DNA of 64,000 bases from Eleusine coracana subsp. coracana (taxonomy: Eukaryota; Streptophyta; Magnoliopsida; Poales; Poaceae), in contig CM064434.1 of the NCBI GenBank assembly GCA_032690845.1, positions 35,134,342 to 35,198,341 on the forward strand, written 5' to 3'. Shown here piece after piece: positions 10,659 to 21,261 of the stretch. How positions within the stretch are numbered: position 1 is the stretch's first letter; every line of letters starts with the position of its first letter. The notes under the pieces were generated by a model, which was not told the DNA's origin, did no database searches, and saw only the letters and a program-made list of their open reading frames with translations. A program made the position numbers and the translations under genes.

Positions 10659-11985
10659 GTATTACTTAATAATACTAATTATGTCACCTTCCATACTAAA
10701 GAAACATTGGCTTCGACTTCTATTACAATGTTGCGTTTTATTGATCTACAGGTTGGAGGCTATGAGACTAGAAAAAGTGTTGTTTAGAAGCTTTTGTTGT
10801 TGCCTATCCATCTAAGTATTAGTCCTTTGTTTTACACATTGCCAACACCTACATCTATGTTGGGTACTTTGTTGGTGACGTATATTTAAGGACCATACAT
10901 TCAACCTGCTATATGGCATAGCATCTTCAAGACATGCTATGCAGAGTGCCTCAGTATGTGTGCTGGCGTAGAACCAAATAAATTTCTACTATGATATGGT
11001 GTGTAAATATTGCTTCTCAAATGCTTTGGTATGATCTATATCACTATTATGTATGAAACCGTTCTATGCAATGAAATTGTCGGCATGCTGTTGTTTGCAA
11101 GCCCATGACAATCACTGTGTTATCTATCTCTTTGAAAAGGACATTTTCAAAAACTAACTATTTAGTTTACATTATACAAACATAAGAGGAAACGTCATCA
11201 TGAACCGTTTGGTCTCTATATTTGAAGTCATCATTCATGAGTAGCCATATACACACCACGGATACAGCTCTCGATTGTTGTTTCAATGTAGTATATTTAA
11301 GTGGTGTGAGAAATACAAAGATCAATTAAAGACCAAACTAGACAGCAGTATTTACATCTGCAGCTTCTATGGCCTACAGGTTCTTCAGATTAGGTAACTC
11401 CCTTACGTTGAGGATTACATAGCTCCTATGGAGCACGATATAAATACACCCTAACTACAGAATGCAAACCCAGCATTTTTGCAGACATATAAACGCATTA
11501 AACTAGCATGAAGACCTTCACTCCACCACCTCATGCCCTTGCAAAATACTTCAGTCATCCTACAGACCTTCACCACTGAACCAGCAGTTCACATCTACAA
11601 AAAATATTGTACAACTACTCCACAATTTCCGCCACATCCGGCCAATATTTCCTTTCGTCACAAAACTGATTGTAGTCTATATTATTGCTATCCACTCTAC
11701 AGCTATAAGATACTGAATAAAACTTTCATACTGTTCATTTATTATTTACGGTCTGAAAAAAAAAACATTTACTTCTTTCTAAACAGAACAGCTATAGAAA
11801 GCGCAACAAAGCAAGCAAAAATCTGTTTTTATGTGTTCATTTATGAATATTTTTTAAAATTGAACCTCACATCAAATAATCACAAAAATGTTTGACGAAA
11901 TATTAATTACACAAATTTAAGGCCATGATAATACAGGAACACAAGACAAATAGATACTGTTGTTACAAACCGATGTCGCTAATAC
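10659..11985. other. AT-rich DNA, no gene seen
   Basis: The first part probably includes the former 3' untranslated region of the RPA-like remnant. Beyond that no protein, repeat or terminal structure was recognised; the open frame at 11533-11895 is low-complexity AT-rich sequence. Confidence 0.4.
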
Positions 11986-12245
11986 GATGAAGAATAAAGA
12001 AATCAAACCACAGAGGACACGAGATTTAACGTGGAAAACCCTCCCAAAGCCGAAGGGAAAAAACCACGGGCGACAGCCAACAAACTTCACTATCAAGAAT
12101 TAGGGTTACAATGCCAACGAGATGACGACGGCTTACAAGGAAATAATGATCATAGGGTAAAACCCTAAATGAGACTATGTACCGTACCATGGGGGGCCAG
12201 CCCCCGCACCCCCCTCCAGGCATCCCTGGATCGGGTTTAATGGGC
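11986..12245. repeat. Possible LTR fragment
   Basis: The segment contains 'gagatttaacgtggaaaac' followed by 'aaaaccacggg', 'aattagggtt', 'ccctaaatgagac' and 'ggggccagcccccgcac'. From memory this style of sequence occurs in LTRs of some grass copia elements. No matching second LTR, primer site or target duplication was found. Confidence 0.3.
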
Positions 12246-12860
12246 CACTTCTTCCTCCGCTTTGCTCCGTAAAAAGTCAGTCTCTATTTAACAATGAATT
12301 TGGAACATAACTCAACAACTGCATCATTCAGTTATTATATTTTGTCGCTATTTGAAATTTAGTCCTCATAAGATCTAAAGACACTAGAGGACAGCGACAA
12401 TATGCAGGATACGAAACAATGTTCACAGAAAAAAAAAAGATGACACACGAAATAGCATATGCTTACATTCTGCCCGCTTTCTGAGCGGGCGCGGCGAAAC
12501 GCGCTACTCTTTCTAGTTTTTTCTATGACGGTAGCGCTCCCTTGATGGCAACGTGGAACTACTACCAGTTGACCAACACCAGAAAAAAGTGCTTGCCAGT
12601 GGCACCGGAGAGGCATCATAAGGGGAAAATAATAATGCACGCTTCTCGTATTCAAGAGATCGGATCTTGTGGTTGCGGTAGGTAGGGCACTCACCATGGT
12701 GGCTTAACTGGAGATAATTAAACTATATCAAGATCTGATTATTCAAAAGAAGCCGCAATGATGATCAACAATGCTGAGCTTATTAGTTACACGCGTTTCG
12801 ACACTGCACGCGCACGTCTATTGGCTCCGCATTACTAGTACTATAAGTATATTAAACTAG
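12246..12860. other. Intergenic DNA, no gene seen
   Basis: Only a short GC hairpin (GCCCGCTTTCTGAGCGGGC at about 12473-12491) stands out. The open frame on the minus strand at 12359-12697 shows no recognisable domain. Confidence 0.4.
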
Positions 12861-12868
12861 TGTGGAAG

Positions 12869-13597
12869 CAGGGCCGGTCCTATGTTTTTTGGGGTCCGGG
12901 GGCGAAGCTATAAGTTGGGGTCCTATATATATACGTGTATATATGTACTTAAATTTTGTCAATATAATAAAAATATTATTACTAATCAAAACAAAGTTAA
13001 ATTTATAAAAAATGATTGTATATTATCTTAAAAGTTCATACGAATATTTTTAGCAGCAAAGTTACTACTTGTCCAATAATTTTTTCTCCATGTATACAGT
13101 GACAAAATCATTTAATATTTCATGAGATATTATAGATCTTAAATAGTTCTTCAATAATTTCATCTTTGAAAAGCTTCTTTCGGCTGATGCCACATTAACA
13201 AATATAGTAAATAAGATTCGATGTGTAATAAAAATATTGGGATATTTTCTAGTTGACATGATTTATCAACGGCTCCTTCATCAGATTTGAAGAACTTATC
13301 TTTTTTTTTTCTTATTTCCCCTTTTCACATGTACAAATGAATATTTTCTAGTTGACATTGCCTAAAAAATTATAAAAATAATTAGTCAAACAACCTTCTT
13401 GTTTGATTATAAATTTTAAACCAATTATACAAGAAATTAATTGAACTTGAATCTAGTCCTAATGGCTGCTCCGCTTGAACTTAAAATATGGGTCAAATTT
13501 GCTTGTACATGTATATGCATATGCTATAGGTCGGGACATCTCGGTTTTAGGGGCCCAGGGCGGTCGCCCCCTTTGCCCCCCTCCAGGACCGGCCCTG
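12869..13597 (-). mobile_element. Decayed hAT transposon, 729 bp, perfect 13-bp TIRs
   Basis: Both ends read CAGGGCCGGTCCT inward, a perfect 13-bp terminal inverted repeat. The flanks are TGTGGAAG (12861-12868) and TGTGAAAG (13598-13605), a 7-of-8 match to a hAT-sized 8-bp duplication. The interior keeps a transposase C-terminal piece on the minus strand and is otherwise AT-rich. It is an internally deleted, non-autonomous copy. Confidence 0.85.
13065..13259 (-). pseudogene. hAT transposase C-terminal dimerisation domain, remnant
   Basis: The peptide contains VASAERSFSKMKLLKNYLRS followed by a MEKKLLDK-like end, which is the signature of the hAT-family C-terminal dimerisation region used for transposase multimerisation. 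Only about 60 residues survive and the catalytic domain is absent. It lies inside the TIR-bounded element 12869-13597, which explains its presence. It cannot encode an active transposase. Confidence 0.8.
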
Positions 13598-13605
13598 TGT
13601 GAAAG

Positions 13606-14422
13606 TTGCATAAGTGTAAGAGGTTCTTTAAAAGTAGAGGTAGCTAAGAGCTAACAACAAGCTCTTACAAATGATTGATAATAAATGGAGTTTATGTTTA
13701 AGTCTCTTATTTTATATAAAGATTGACTCTTTATAAAGAATTAGGTGTCTTCTTTTTTTTTTCTAATAAACAATTCTAAGAGCTAGTTTAAAATCAATCT
13801 TTAGAGAAGCTGTACCATGAAGCAAGATATGCATGTAATCGAGGAACATCTCCCTTTTTATAATTTCTTACCTGTCGATGTGTACTCGATCGACACACTG
13901 TTTTATCCACCACCAGATATTTTTGCACCCCTACTTTTTTCTGGTGCAAAACCAAGAGCACATGTATCGGAGAAAATGTCATCATCTATGGCAGGTCATA
14001 ATCGTTGCTTCCACCCACATGTGAGACCACGCGCGGAAAGCATGTCGCCGTAACGCCGTTGCCGGCAACGACGGTGGTGGTTCTCACTCCCACACGAAAA
14101 AGAGCGCGTCGCACCCTATGCCACGCGGCACGCGCACACGTTGGCCGGTCGCACCATGGCCCATGGGTGGGCCGTGGGCGCCTACTTGAGGTGAAATACT
14201 GTGAAAATCGCGTAAATTTTTTCTATATAAAAAATCGGTTACACTGAATACGTACACATTTTTATTTCTCTAGGACAACACTACGTGTTGGGGTCAGAAA
14301 TAAGAGCGAACAAGTGCTTAAAAAATTTTAGAATATATTACCTCCATATTTTTAATATTAACATCGGCCAGCACAAATTTATACTCCTTTATTTTTATTT
14401 TTTTGTTATTTAAATAAAGAAT
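13606..14422. other. Intergenic DNA, no gene seen
   Basis: The first 200 bases include 'taagagctaacaacaagctctta' type inverted matches that may be a worn MITE. Positions 14005-14200 form a GC-rich island whose open frames show no recognisable domain. Confidence 0.35.
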
Positions 14423-14772
14423 CTAGGGGTGTGTTCGTTTCCATCACTCTGATTTTTAGACCTATCTTATTGAATATTGTGATACTAATTAGGAGTATTA
14501 AATATGAATTACTAACAAAACCCAATCCATAACCCTTCCTATGAATAACGAGACAAATCTATTAAGACTAATTAGATCATAATTAGATAATGTGATGTTA
14601 CAGTAAACATCTCTTAATAATAACTTAATTAAACTTAATAAATTTATCATATTAATATACATTCAATTTTATAATTAATTTTATATTTAATATATATTTA
14701 ATAATTATATATAGTATTTTATTAATTAATATGATTTTACTAAAATTTAGACCCAAACAAACACACCCTTAG
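14423..14772. mobile_element. MITE copy 2 (family shared with 7849-8214)
   Basis: The left end is CTAGGGGTGTGTTCGTTT and the right end reverse-complements to CTAAGGGTGTGTTTGTTT (16 of 18 match). The AT-rich interior matches the copy at 7849-8214. I could not find a clean target duplication, so the superfamily (hAT or PIF/Harbinger) is left open. Confidence 0.7.
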
Positions 14773-14972
14773 TTATTTTTTTTAACTAGAGTCCAGCTAC
14801 ATCAATAAATAGTCCAAATCTTAGGACCATGGCCAATCAGAATCTCCCACGCATAGTCGCATGCACGCAGAAATGTCACTTTCATGATTAAAAAAAACTT
14901 GAAAATGTCCCTATCGTGGTTGGTGTAATCAGTCTGCTCCGGGCCCCACGGTCCATGCAGCGCATAAATTTA

Positions 14973-15499
14973 TGTGGTAGGTGAGGGAGCGGCTCCTCTG
15001 CTGTGCATAAATTACTGTATGTGGCACAGTAACAACTAAAAATTGCTTGCTACCACCATTTAATGTCCATTTGAAAAAAAAACACCATTTCTCCCTTCTA
15101 ATTGGATTTTAATCACTTTCCACTAGTCTAAAGATTTATTCTATTGTGCTTCTATATGAGTCTAAAACAAAATTTGTTTACTGTAATTTCAAGCGCTTCT
15201 AATTTTGATAAGCTAACTAGCAATATTTTCATACAATATACAGAGAGACTTGAATTATAGTCTAAAAATCATAAATTAGCATGGCGCTAATGGGTAGTCT
15301 GATGTCATATTTTTTTTTCTTCTCCATCAGATGTTTGGCTCCCTTAATGAACATTGCTAATTATTGATAATATAATCTCCTAAAAAGTTGCAATATACAA
15401 TCAGATGCAAAGATTGGGATTTGGACGGCAGTTTTAGTTGTTACTTGTACATATACAGTAACATCTCCACAGCAGAGGAGCCGCGTCCCACCTACCACA
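14973..15499. mobile_element. Fold-back or long-TIR element, arms about 75 bp
   Basis: The left arm (14973-15045) contains GCGGCTCCTCTGCTGTG and CAGTAACAACTAAAA. The right arm (about 15427-15499) carries the same two blocks in inverse orientation, at roughly 80 percent identity by eye. The spacer of about 380 bp is AT-rich and non-coding. No target duplication is clear. Long arms with a short spacer fit a MULE-type MITE or a fold-back element. Confidence 0.6.
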
Positions 15500-15814
15500 G
15501 TAAGAAGCTCCGCCACCTACCTAATCACGATCGTGAAAATGGGTCGTGCCAACATGCACACTCTCCCTCTTTCACCAAAACCAAAAAAAAAAAAAACATG
15601 CAAACTCGCCCTCCCGAAGAAAAAAAAACATGCTGCTCTAAAAAAAGTAAAAAAATGCTCACACTTCTTTTTCATATTGTCATGGAGAGAAGAAAACATG
15701 GACACACTTTTTTTTCATGTTGTTGTGGAGAAAAAAGAACATACACACACTTCTTTCATGCTGCTATTTGTGTTTGATGACCGAGGTGTTATTTGACTTT
15801 GGGCTCACTCCAAT
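15500..15814. other. A-rich low-complexity DNA, no gene
   Basis: Repeated poly-A runs alternate with 'acatg' and 'cacacttc' motifs on both strands. The apparent open frames (15388-15796) consist of lysine or phenylalanine runs and are not taken as genes. Confidence 0.5.
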
Positions 15815-16104
15815 ATATTCTTTCCATACTCAGTTTAGAGGGAGTTTAGGACATGATTTATAATATCAAGAAGCAATTAATTAAGATATATGCTCTTAAT
15901 AAATACGGTCATAAGTCCACTTCATTCATTAAAGTTGCTCTACCCAATTGGTTGCAATTCTGTTGAGACATGAGGTTGGGAGTTTGACTCACAATGGCCT
16001 CCTCTTTTTTGCTACACTTCTGCCGAGACGTGAGGACGTCTAGCTTTGTGAAAATGCTGCCTTTTGTAGGAAGCCCTTTAAACTGAGTATGGACGGAGTA
16101 GGTG
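15815..16104. mobile_element. Possible short TIR element
   Basis: The block CCATACTCAGTTTAGAGGG near 15823 recurs in inverse orientation as CCCTTTAAACTGAGTATGG near 16074, giving about 19 bp of matching inverted ends around a 230-bp spacer. No target duplication was identified. The spacer contains a sequence loosely like a tRNA-derived SINE promoter ('ggttgggagtttgactc'). Confidence 0.4.
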
Positions 16105-16115
16105 TTACGTAGGCC

Positions 16116-16271
16116 AGGAAGGAGGTCTCAATTGGCGTGCAATTTGGTTTGGATTTTAAACTTTAAGAGGAAGGAAGTCTCAATTGGCGTACAATTTGGT
16201 TTGGATTTCAAACTTAAAGAGGAAGGAGGTCTCAATTGACGTGCAATTTGGTTTGAATTTCAAACATAAAG
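16116..16271. repeat. Three-copy tandem repeat, 52-bp unit
   Basis: Units start at 16116, 16168 and 16220, each beginning AGGAAGGA and containing TCTCAATTG and GCAATTTGGTTTG (or close variants). Units 1 to 3 differ by only a few bases. Confidence 0.85.
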
Positions 16272-17125
16272 AATATTCCTTCAAACTTAAAGAGTATGTT
16301 TTAACACTTATGTTATTTGGAAATGATGCAAAAAAATCTAAATTCATTTTTACTATTGCTGGATCTAGCATAAACGGGCCAATAGCTCACATGCGATATC
16401 TTTGGTGAGAATTGGCCAAGGCACGACATAGTTGACAGCTTACGTGCAACACCTATATGGAGCAAAATAGCCAGAACCCATAGACAGCCTTGACACTTTG
16501 TGGATTTGGTTATTAGTGACCGTGAGACCCAGTGGAACATTGTCACGTATAAATCTATCTGATGGACTGACCGAATACCATTTTTGCGCCATCTGAGCGG
16601 CGGGAAATCCATATCTGACAGCGCGACCTCCGGCGGTGCGACTCCCTCTCCGACGGTGGCTCCCTCTGGTGGCGCGAGTCTGTCTACTAGATCGACCGAA
16701 GACCTTCTGTAGCGTGCCCTCTACACGGCGTCCCAATACCTATCCGGCAGCGCGCGCCCTCTGAGCGCCGCACATCCCTCTCTGGCGCCGTGCGGTCCAG
16801 GTCCTCGACGACCTCTAAGGTGAGTCAAATCGCCCCCTAGTCGCATTCCCATTCGAGTTGAGCCCTGAATCTGACGTATTCGCACCCAATTTTGCCCGAG
16901 TTGCAGCAGTCTGACCAAAAAACAGACGACCCCAAAACAGACGGGGTGCCCAAAACAGATGGAGCAGGGAGAGTCAAATTCGAGGTAATCCTCTACACCT
17001 CGTGCTGATTTTGCTTTCGATTAGAGCTCTTTCGCTTCCAATTTTTGACATTCTCGCACCATTGTTGAAACAGGGGGAAGCGGCATAGCTTCGAATGGTC
17101 CGTTAAATTCCCCTTTTTCTCTATC
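16272..17125 (+). other. Probable 5' terminal region and leader of the MULE
   Basis: This lies directly upstream of the MULE transposase frame. A GC-rich stretch at 16590-16818 ends in a plausible splice donor (CTCTAAG, then GTGAGTC at 16820), which suggests a spliced leader. The left terminus and TIR of the MULE were not located; no long inverted match to the sequence past 63219 was seen. Confidence 0.4.
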
Positions 17126-18126
17126 ATGAAGATAGCTGATGGTAGCCTGAGGGCCATAGAGCAGGAGAGATTAGTTAGTTGGAAGGTTGATTATGCAGAG
17201 ATCAACCCGCAGGACCTTGTGAACCAAGAAGCACAAGCAGTGAGGAATTTAGTGGACAAAATTGGGGAGAGTATTCCTTGGGGTCTGGAGCAAGAAGTGG
17301 CATTGTTACATTTTGATGAATGGAAGGGCGAGTATGTGAGAATGGAGGATGGCGAATCGCTTATCGATAAAATCGATCGGCAAGACGGCTGGACAAGCAA
17401 ACGTGTTACATTTCTATCCGAGCTGGTGGATCTAAAATCAGATTCTTGTGTTGGATATGTGCCATCAAAGTTGGCTATGCAGATTGTAGATGACGATTGA
17501 GCTGCAAGTAGACAGATAGATCCCATTTCAACCGAAGTGACAGTGTTAGCTGATGATACACAAGAGGGATGTGATGGTGATGCAAATATGGCTGTTGTCG
17601 ACTGGAATTCAGTACAACTGCAAGAATGTACTGATTTGGTCATTTCACCAATGGCTGACATTGAGATGGCCAAAATTCTAGGAATTCCAATAGGTGATAA
17701 AGACAATGAGAAGGAGAAGGAGAAGGAGAGGGATGGGGCTAATGCGGCTGTTGGTTCTGAAGATGTAGATCCAGAGTTGATGAACGAAGCTACTGATGAG
17801 GTAGATGATTACAATGATGATGAGTTCATAAATGTATATGACTCGGACAATCCTATAATTGAACTAGAAAAGTGTTTTCCAAGCATGAAAGAGTTTAAAA
17901 TGTGTTTCAAGACTTATGCATTGAGGAGGGAGTTTAACGCCAAGACTGTGTGGATAGATACAAAGAAATTTTATGCGAAGTGCAGATGCTTTGATGGGGG
18001 TGCAAAGCCTTGCAAGTGGTACATTTCTGCTAGAAAACAACCTGGTGTAGGTACCATCAGGGTTAATCAAATACCACATGAACATACTTGTATTACTAGT
18101 TCACAAGGTTGTATTAAAGATGGCAT
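17126..18126 (+). pseudogene. MULE (Mutator-like) transposase, N-terminal part, cut by copia A
   Basis: One frame runs from the ATG at 17126 to the insertion point, broken only by a TGA at 17498-17500. An acidic linker with a KEKEKEKE run is followed by a MuDR-type DNA-binding zinc region: SMKEFKMCFKTYALRREF, then KCRCFDGG, CKWYISARK and IPHEHTC. This is the usual N-terminal half of grass MuDR-family transposases, which bind the element ends. The protein continues 43 kb away at 61184, where the DDE and SWIM parts lie. Because of the in-frame stop and the insertion it cannot make a transposase. Confidence 0.85.
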
Positions 18127-18242
18127 TGTTAGATTGTATTCAGCCCATATGTGTTGGCCCATACTGAGGCCCATGTATAGCAGACTATATAGTCCCCTTC
18201 TAGGGTTTGGAATAATATAATTCACTATTTTTCTTTCCAACA
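18127..18242 (+). repeat. 5' LTR of copia A
   Basis: It begins TGTTAGATTG and ends CTTTCCAACA, giving TGTT...AACA ends. The 3' copy at 61063-61178 has the same length; its first two bases read GG instead of TG. Confidence 0.9.
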
Positions 18243-18254
18243 TGATATCAGAGC
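18243..18254 (+). other. Primer binding site of copia A (mutated)
   Basis: TGATATCAGAGC directly follows the LTR. The usual initiator-methionine tRNA site of copia elements is TGGTATCAGAGC, so there is one G-to-A change. Confidence 0.85.
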
Positions 18255-20016
18255 TAGGGTTTTTTTCTCTCTCATCTCCCTCCTCCCACCCTCCAGGCCG
18301 CCAGCCGCCGCCGTCGCCTCCATGGCCGGCTGGTCCCCTCCCCCTCCTCCTCTTTCCCTCCTCTCCCCACCTCATACTCTGCCGCAGCCGCCACCAGTGG
18401 ACCCGCCACCATCGGCGCCCTCGCGGGGCTGCGTGCCGCCGCTGCTGCTCCGACCTCTGCGGCCGCTGCCGACGCCACCGTCTTGCCCGCCGTGCCACGC
18501 CGCCACCAGGGGCCACGGATCCAGCCGTCATGCCACCGGATCCGACCCTCACGCCACTAGATCCGGCCGACGCATCACCAGATCGGGCCCCCACGTCGCC
18601 GCCAGCCGCTGTGGGCCACATCGCGCTGCCGCCTGCTGCTGCGGGCCCCGACACGCCTTCACCGGCTATGGACCCCACCACACCCGCCCTACCGCCGCTT
18701 GCCGACGGCGCCGCCACCACCGTGCCTGCCTCTCCGGCCTCTAGTGCCACCTTCCCGGCCGCCGCTGTCGTGGGGGCCTCTACCGTCGCCGCCGCTGCTT
18801 GGCCTACCCCGGTCGTCGCCACTGCGGGTCTGGATGCCGCCGCCGCGGCAGGACTCGCCACCGCCGCCACCGCTGCCGTCCCGGCTTCCCGCGCCACCGA
18901 CCCTGTCACCGCCGCCACGTATGCCCCCGCCACCGCCGCCGCCCTGGCTTCCCGCGCCGCCGACCCCGTCGCTGCCGCCGCTACCGCTGCCCCCACAGGT
19001 GCGGCCGTAGGCCTGCACGCAGGCACGGCTTTGGGCGTGGGCGCTGCCGACACTACAGCAGCAGTCGCCGCCGCCGCCCCAGCCGCGTCGACCTCCACCA
19101 TGGGTGCGCCAGTGGCTACAGCCGCCATCCTTGCAGCATAGACCGCTGCCTAGGAGCGGATCTGCGCTGCTTGGGAGCGTGAGCTCTCCTTGGGGGACAC
19201 CCTCACTCATCGGACCGCTGAGGTGGAGCACTACCTCGCCGCTGTGCAGGCCACCATCGTGCAGGTCACCGCCAGGACTCCTCCTCTACCCGCCGTTGTC
19301 ACCTCGTAGGCCGCCGCCGGGACTCCTCTCCATGCTGCCTCTATGTCGGCGGCCACTGCCAGGCAGACTACCGCTGCCATCGTGTCGGTCGTCGTCGTCG
19401 TCGTGCCAACCTCCACTGCCCCACCCACCAGCTCCCTTAGGGGCGGAGTTCATGGCGCTCACCGTCGCCCTGGGGGTGGTACCAGGGGGGCCGTCAGAGT
19501 GGTCCTACTGCTCCGGCTCCCCAGCATCAGCCTGTGGACTCACCGCCATGGACCACTCCAGCTCCGGCTCCTCACACATGGACCTGGCCTTGGGGATGGT
19601 GTTCGCCTGCGCCGGGAGGATGGGGCCTGGCAGCTTTGGCTCCGTCCTTCAACTCCATGGGACTGACCCCGCCAGTCAACACAGAGTGGATCGCCGACTT
19701 GGGCACCTCGTACCACACCACGCCTGATGCTGGTATCTTATCCTCCGTCCACTCCCCTCCTCTCTTGTGTCCGTCCTTCATCATTGTCGACAATGGCACT
19801 TGTCTCCCTGTCACCTCTGTGGGGTCTACTTCTGATTCTTTTTGTCTTACGAGTGTTCTTGTTGCCCCATAGATGGTTCATAACCTTTTTTCCATTCACC
19901 AGTTTACTACTGATAATTACAGCACTGTAGAATATGATTCTTGTGGGCTTACTGTGAAGGATTTGGCTTCCCGGCACCCGCTCCTCCGCTGTGATAGCAC
20001 GGGGCCCCTTTACACC
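18255..20016 (+). pseudogene. Copia A gag-like region and protease, decayed
   Basis: Positions 18255-19140 form a very GC-rich, alanine/proline-rich frame with no recognisable gag motif. Stops and frameshifts follow at 19139-19700. From about 19686 the frame reads TEWIADLGTSYHTTP, a copia aspartic protease with DLGTS where DSGAT or DTGAS is usual. It continues with HNLFSIHQFTTDN and YDSCGLTVKDLASRHPLLR, the protease-to-integrase linker. The frame is cut at 20016 within GPLYT and resumes after the Tat insertion at 49488 with LRLP. It is a pseudogene because of multiple stops, frameshifts and the insertion. Confidence 0.75.
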
Positions 20017-20393
20017 TGTCAAAGCTTGAGATCAGCAATAAAATGTATAGGGCTACGTTGAGACTAAGAATTACGATGGTAACACAAGACGCCAAGTTAT
20101 ATAGGTTCGGGCCCTCTCGATGTGAGTAAAAACCCTACGTCCTGTGTTCTGTGTATTGTATTGATGTTATGAGACTTGTCCCCTGATGAGGGGTACCTTG
20201 CCGCCTTATATATCCGGTCGGCAGGGGGGTACATGAAGAGTCCTAGTCGTAACCCCTTAGGGTTTACATAGAAAGTCTATCTCAAAATACCTTGCGCTCC
20301 AAGTTGAGTCGATCGGTTTCCTTGTTGATGAAGTACCCGGTCGGCTACCGACTTAGTCTTGTATGAGGATACCCGTAAGGCAAGTATCCCACA
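20017..20393 (-). repeat. Tat LTR (3' LTR of unit 1), 377 bp
   Basis: In plus orientation it starts TGTCAAAGCTTGAGAT and ends AAGTATCCCACA. Its length equals that of the LTR at 49106-49482. Just beyond 20393 the minus strand has the polypurine stretch CACTCTGGGGCTGA, the expected plus-strand primer site. Confidence 0.9.
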
Positions 20394-21261
20394 TCAGCCC
20401 CAGAGTGCTTCCTGATTTCGAGCTTCAACACCCCAAACGATCTTCAATGTAGATCATAAATTAGGGACCTCTTTATCAAAGTTCCAGATAGATCTGGTGC
20501 ACCGGTTAGGTGCACCTGATCAGGTGTAGCCCCCAACTCTTGTTTAATTTGGAGACTTAACAAATAATGCAAGAGTCTAATTATATTAGCTCTTATTATT
20601 TTGTATATATCTTACTCAAACCATCAAGCTTAAGTCTAACAGACCTCTGGTCATCAAATCAGTAGGTTAAATTGCAAAGCTTCAGCCTTGCCGACCGATT
20701 ATTTAATAGGCTGAGTGACATTCACCATGTCCGAGTGACTAGTCGGTCTGAATTTTATGATTTCAATCATATTCAATTCATGTGGACCAATATGACATCA
20801 ATCATATAATGGTACTAAGCTAAATGACATCAGTCATAATACAACCTTTCCCTAGTAATTAGTCTCTCTAATTATCCATAATTCCAATTTTGATAATTTA
20901 GTTATTGATTTCAATCAATACCATAACCTTTGAACTTATATCCATATGACCATCAAGTTCTTTGCTATGATCATCAAATCATATAGATATGGCTAAATAA
21001 TTTTCAAATGCTTCTCATCAAAGAAGCTCCCGAGCTTTATTTCTCAAGGTCTTTAGACCCTAATCATATTTTAAGGCCCTTAATAGATCCTTGCTTAAGC
21101 AAAAAATCATCTTCACTGTACCTCCTCTGTTCTTGGCTCCTCAACTTTCGAGCTAGGGTTAGCACCGCCACTTCCGACCGCCGTAGATCTCACCGCGCTT
21201 AGCCCCCAAGCCTTTGCTAGGGTTCAACATTTGATCCGCTACGCCCAAAGCAATCTTTGCC
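20394..21261. other. Non-coding spacer between LTR and antisense gene, unit 1
   Basis: AT-rich DNA that recurs in unit 2 at 30676-31662. It carries the palindrome cluster described separately and ends in the presumed promoter and leader of the antisense gene. Relative to unit 2 it lacks about 100 bp near 21119. Confidence 0.7.
20496..20526. repeat. Palindrome cluster near the 3' LTR, unit 1
   Basis: Two copies of the palindrome GGTGCACC start at 20496 and 20509. The second overlaps a perfect 14-bp palindrome, CACCTGATCAGGTG (20513-20526). The cluster is conserved in unit 2. Confidence 0.8.

Noticed and set aside
15388..15796. Lysine- or phenylalanine-rich frames as small proteins
   Set aside because: They are translations of poly-A and poly-T runs.
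15940..16010. tRNA-like or SINE promoter sequence
   Set aside because: A loose B-box-like 'ggttgggagtttgactc' exists, but no cloverleaf, acceptor pairing or SINE tail could be made out.
18067..19128. Minus-strand 353-residue alanine/glycine-rich frame
   Set aside because: It is a shadow of the GC-rich gag-like region of copia A and crosses the LTR and MULE sequence.
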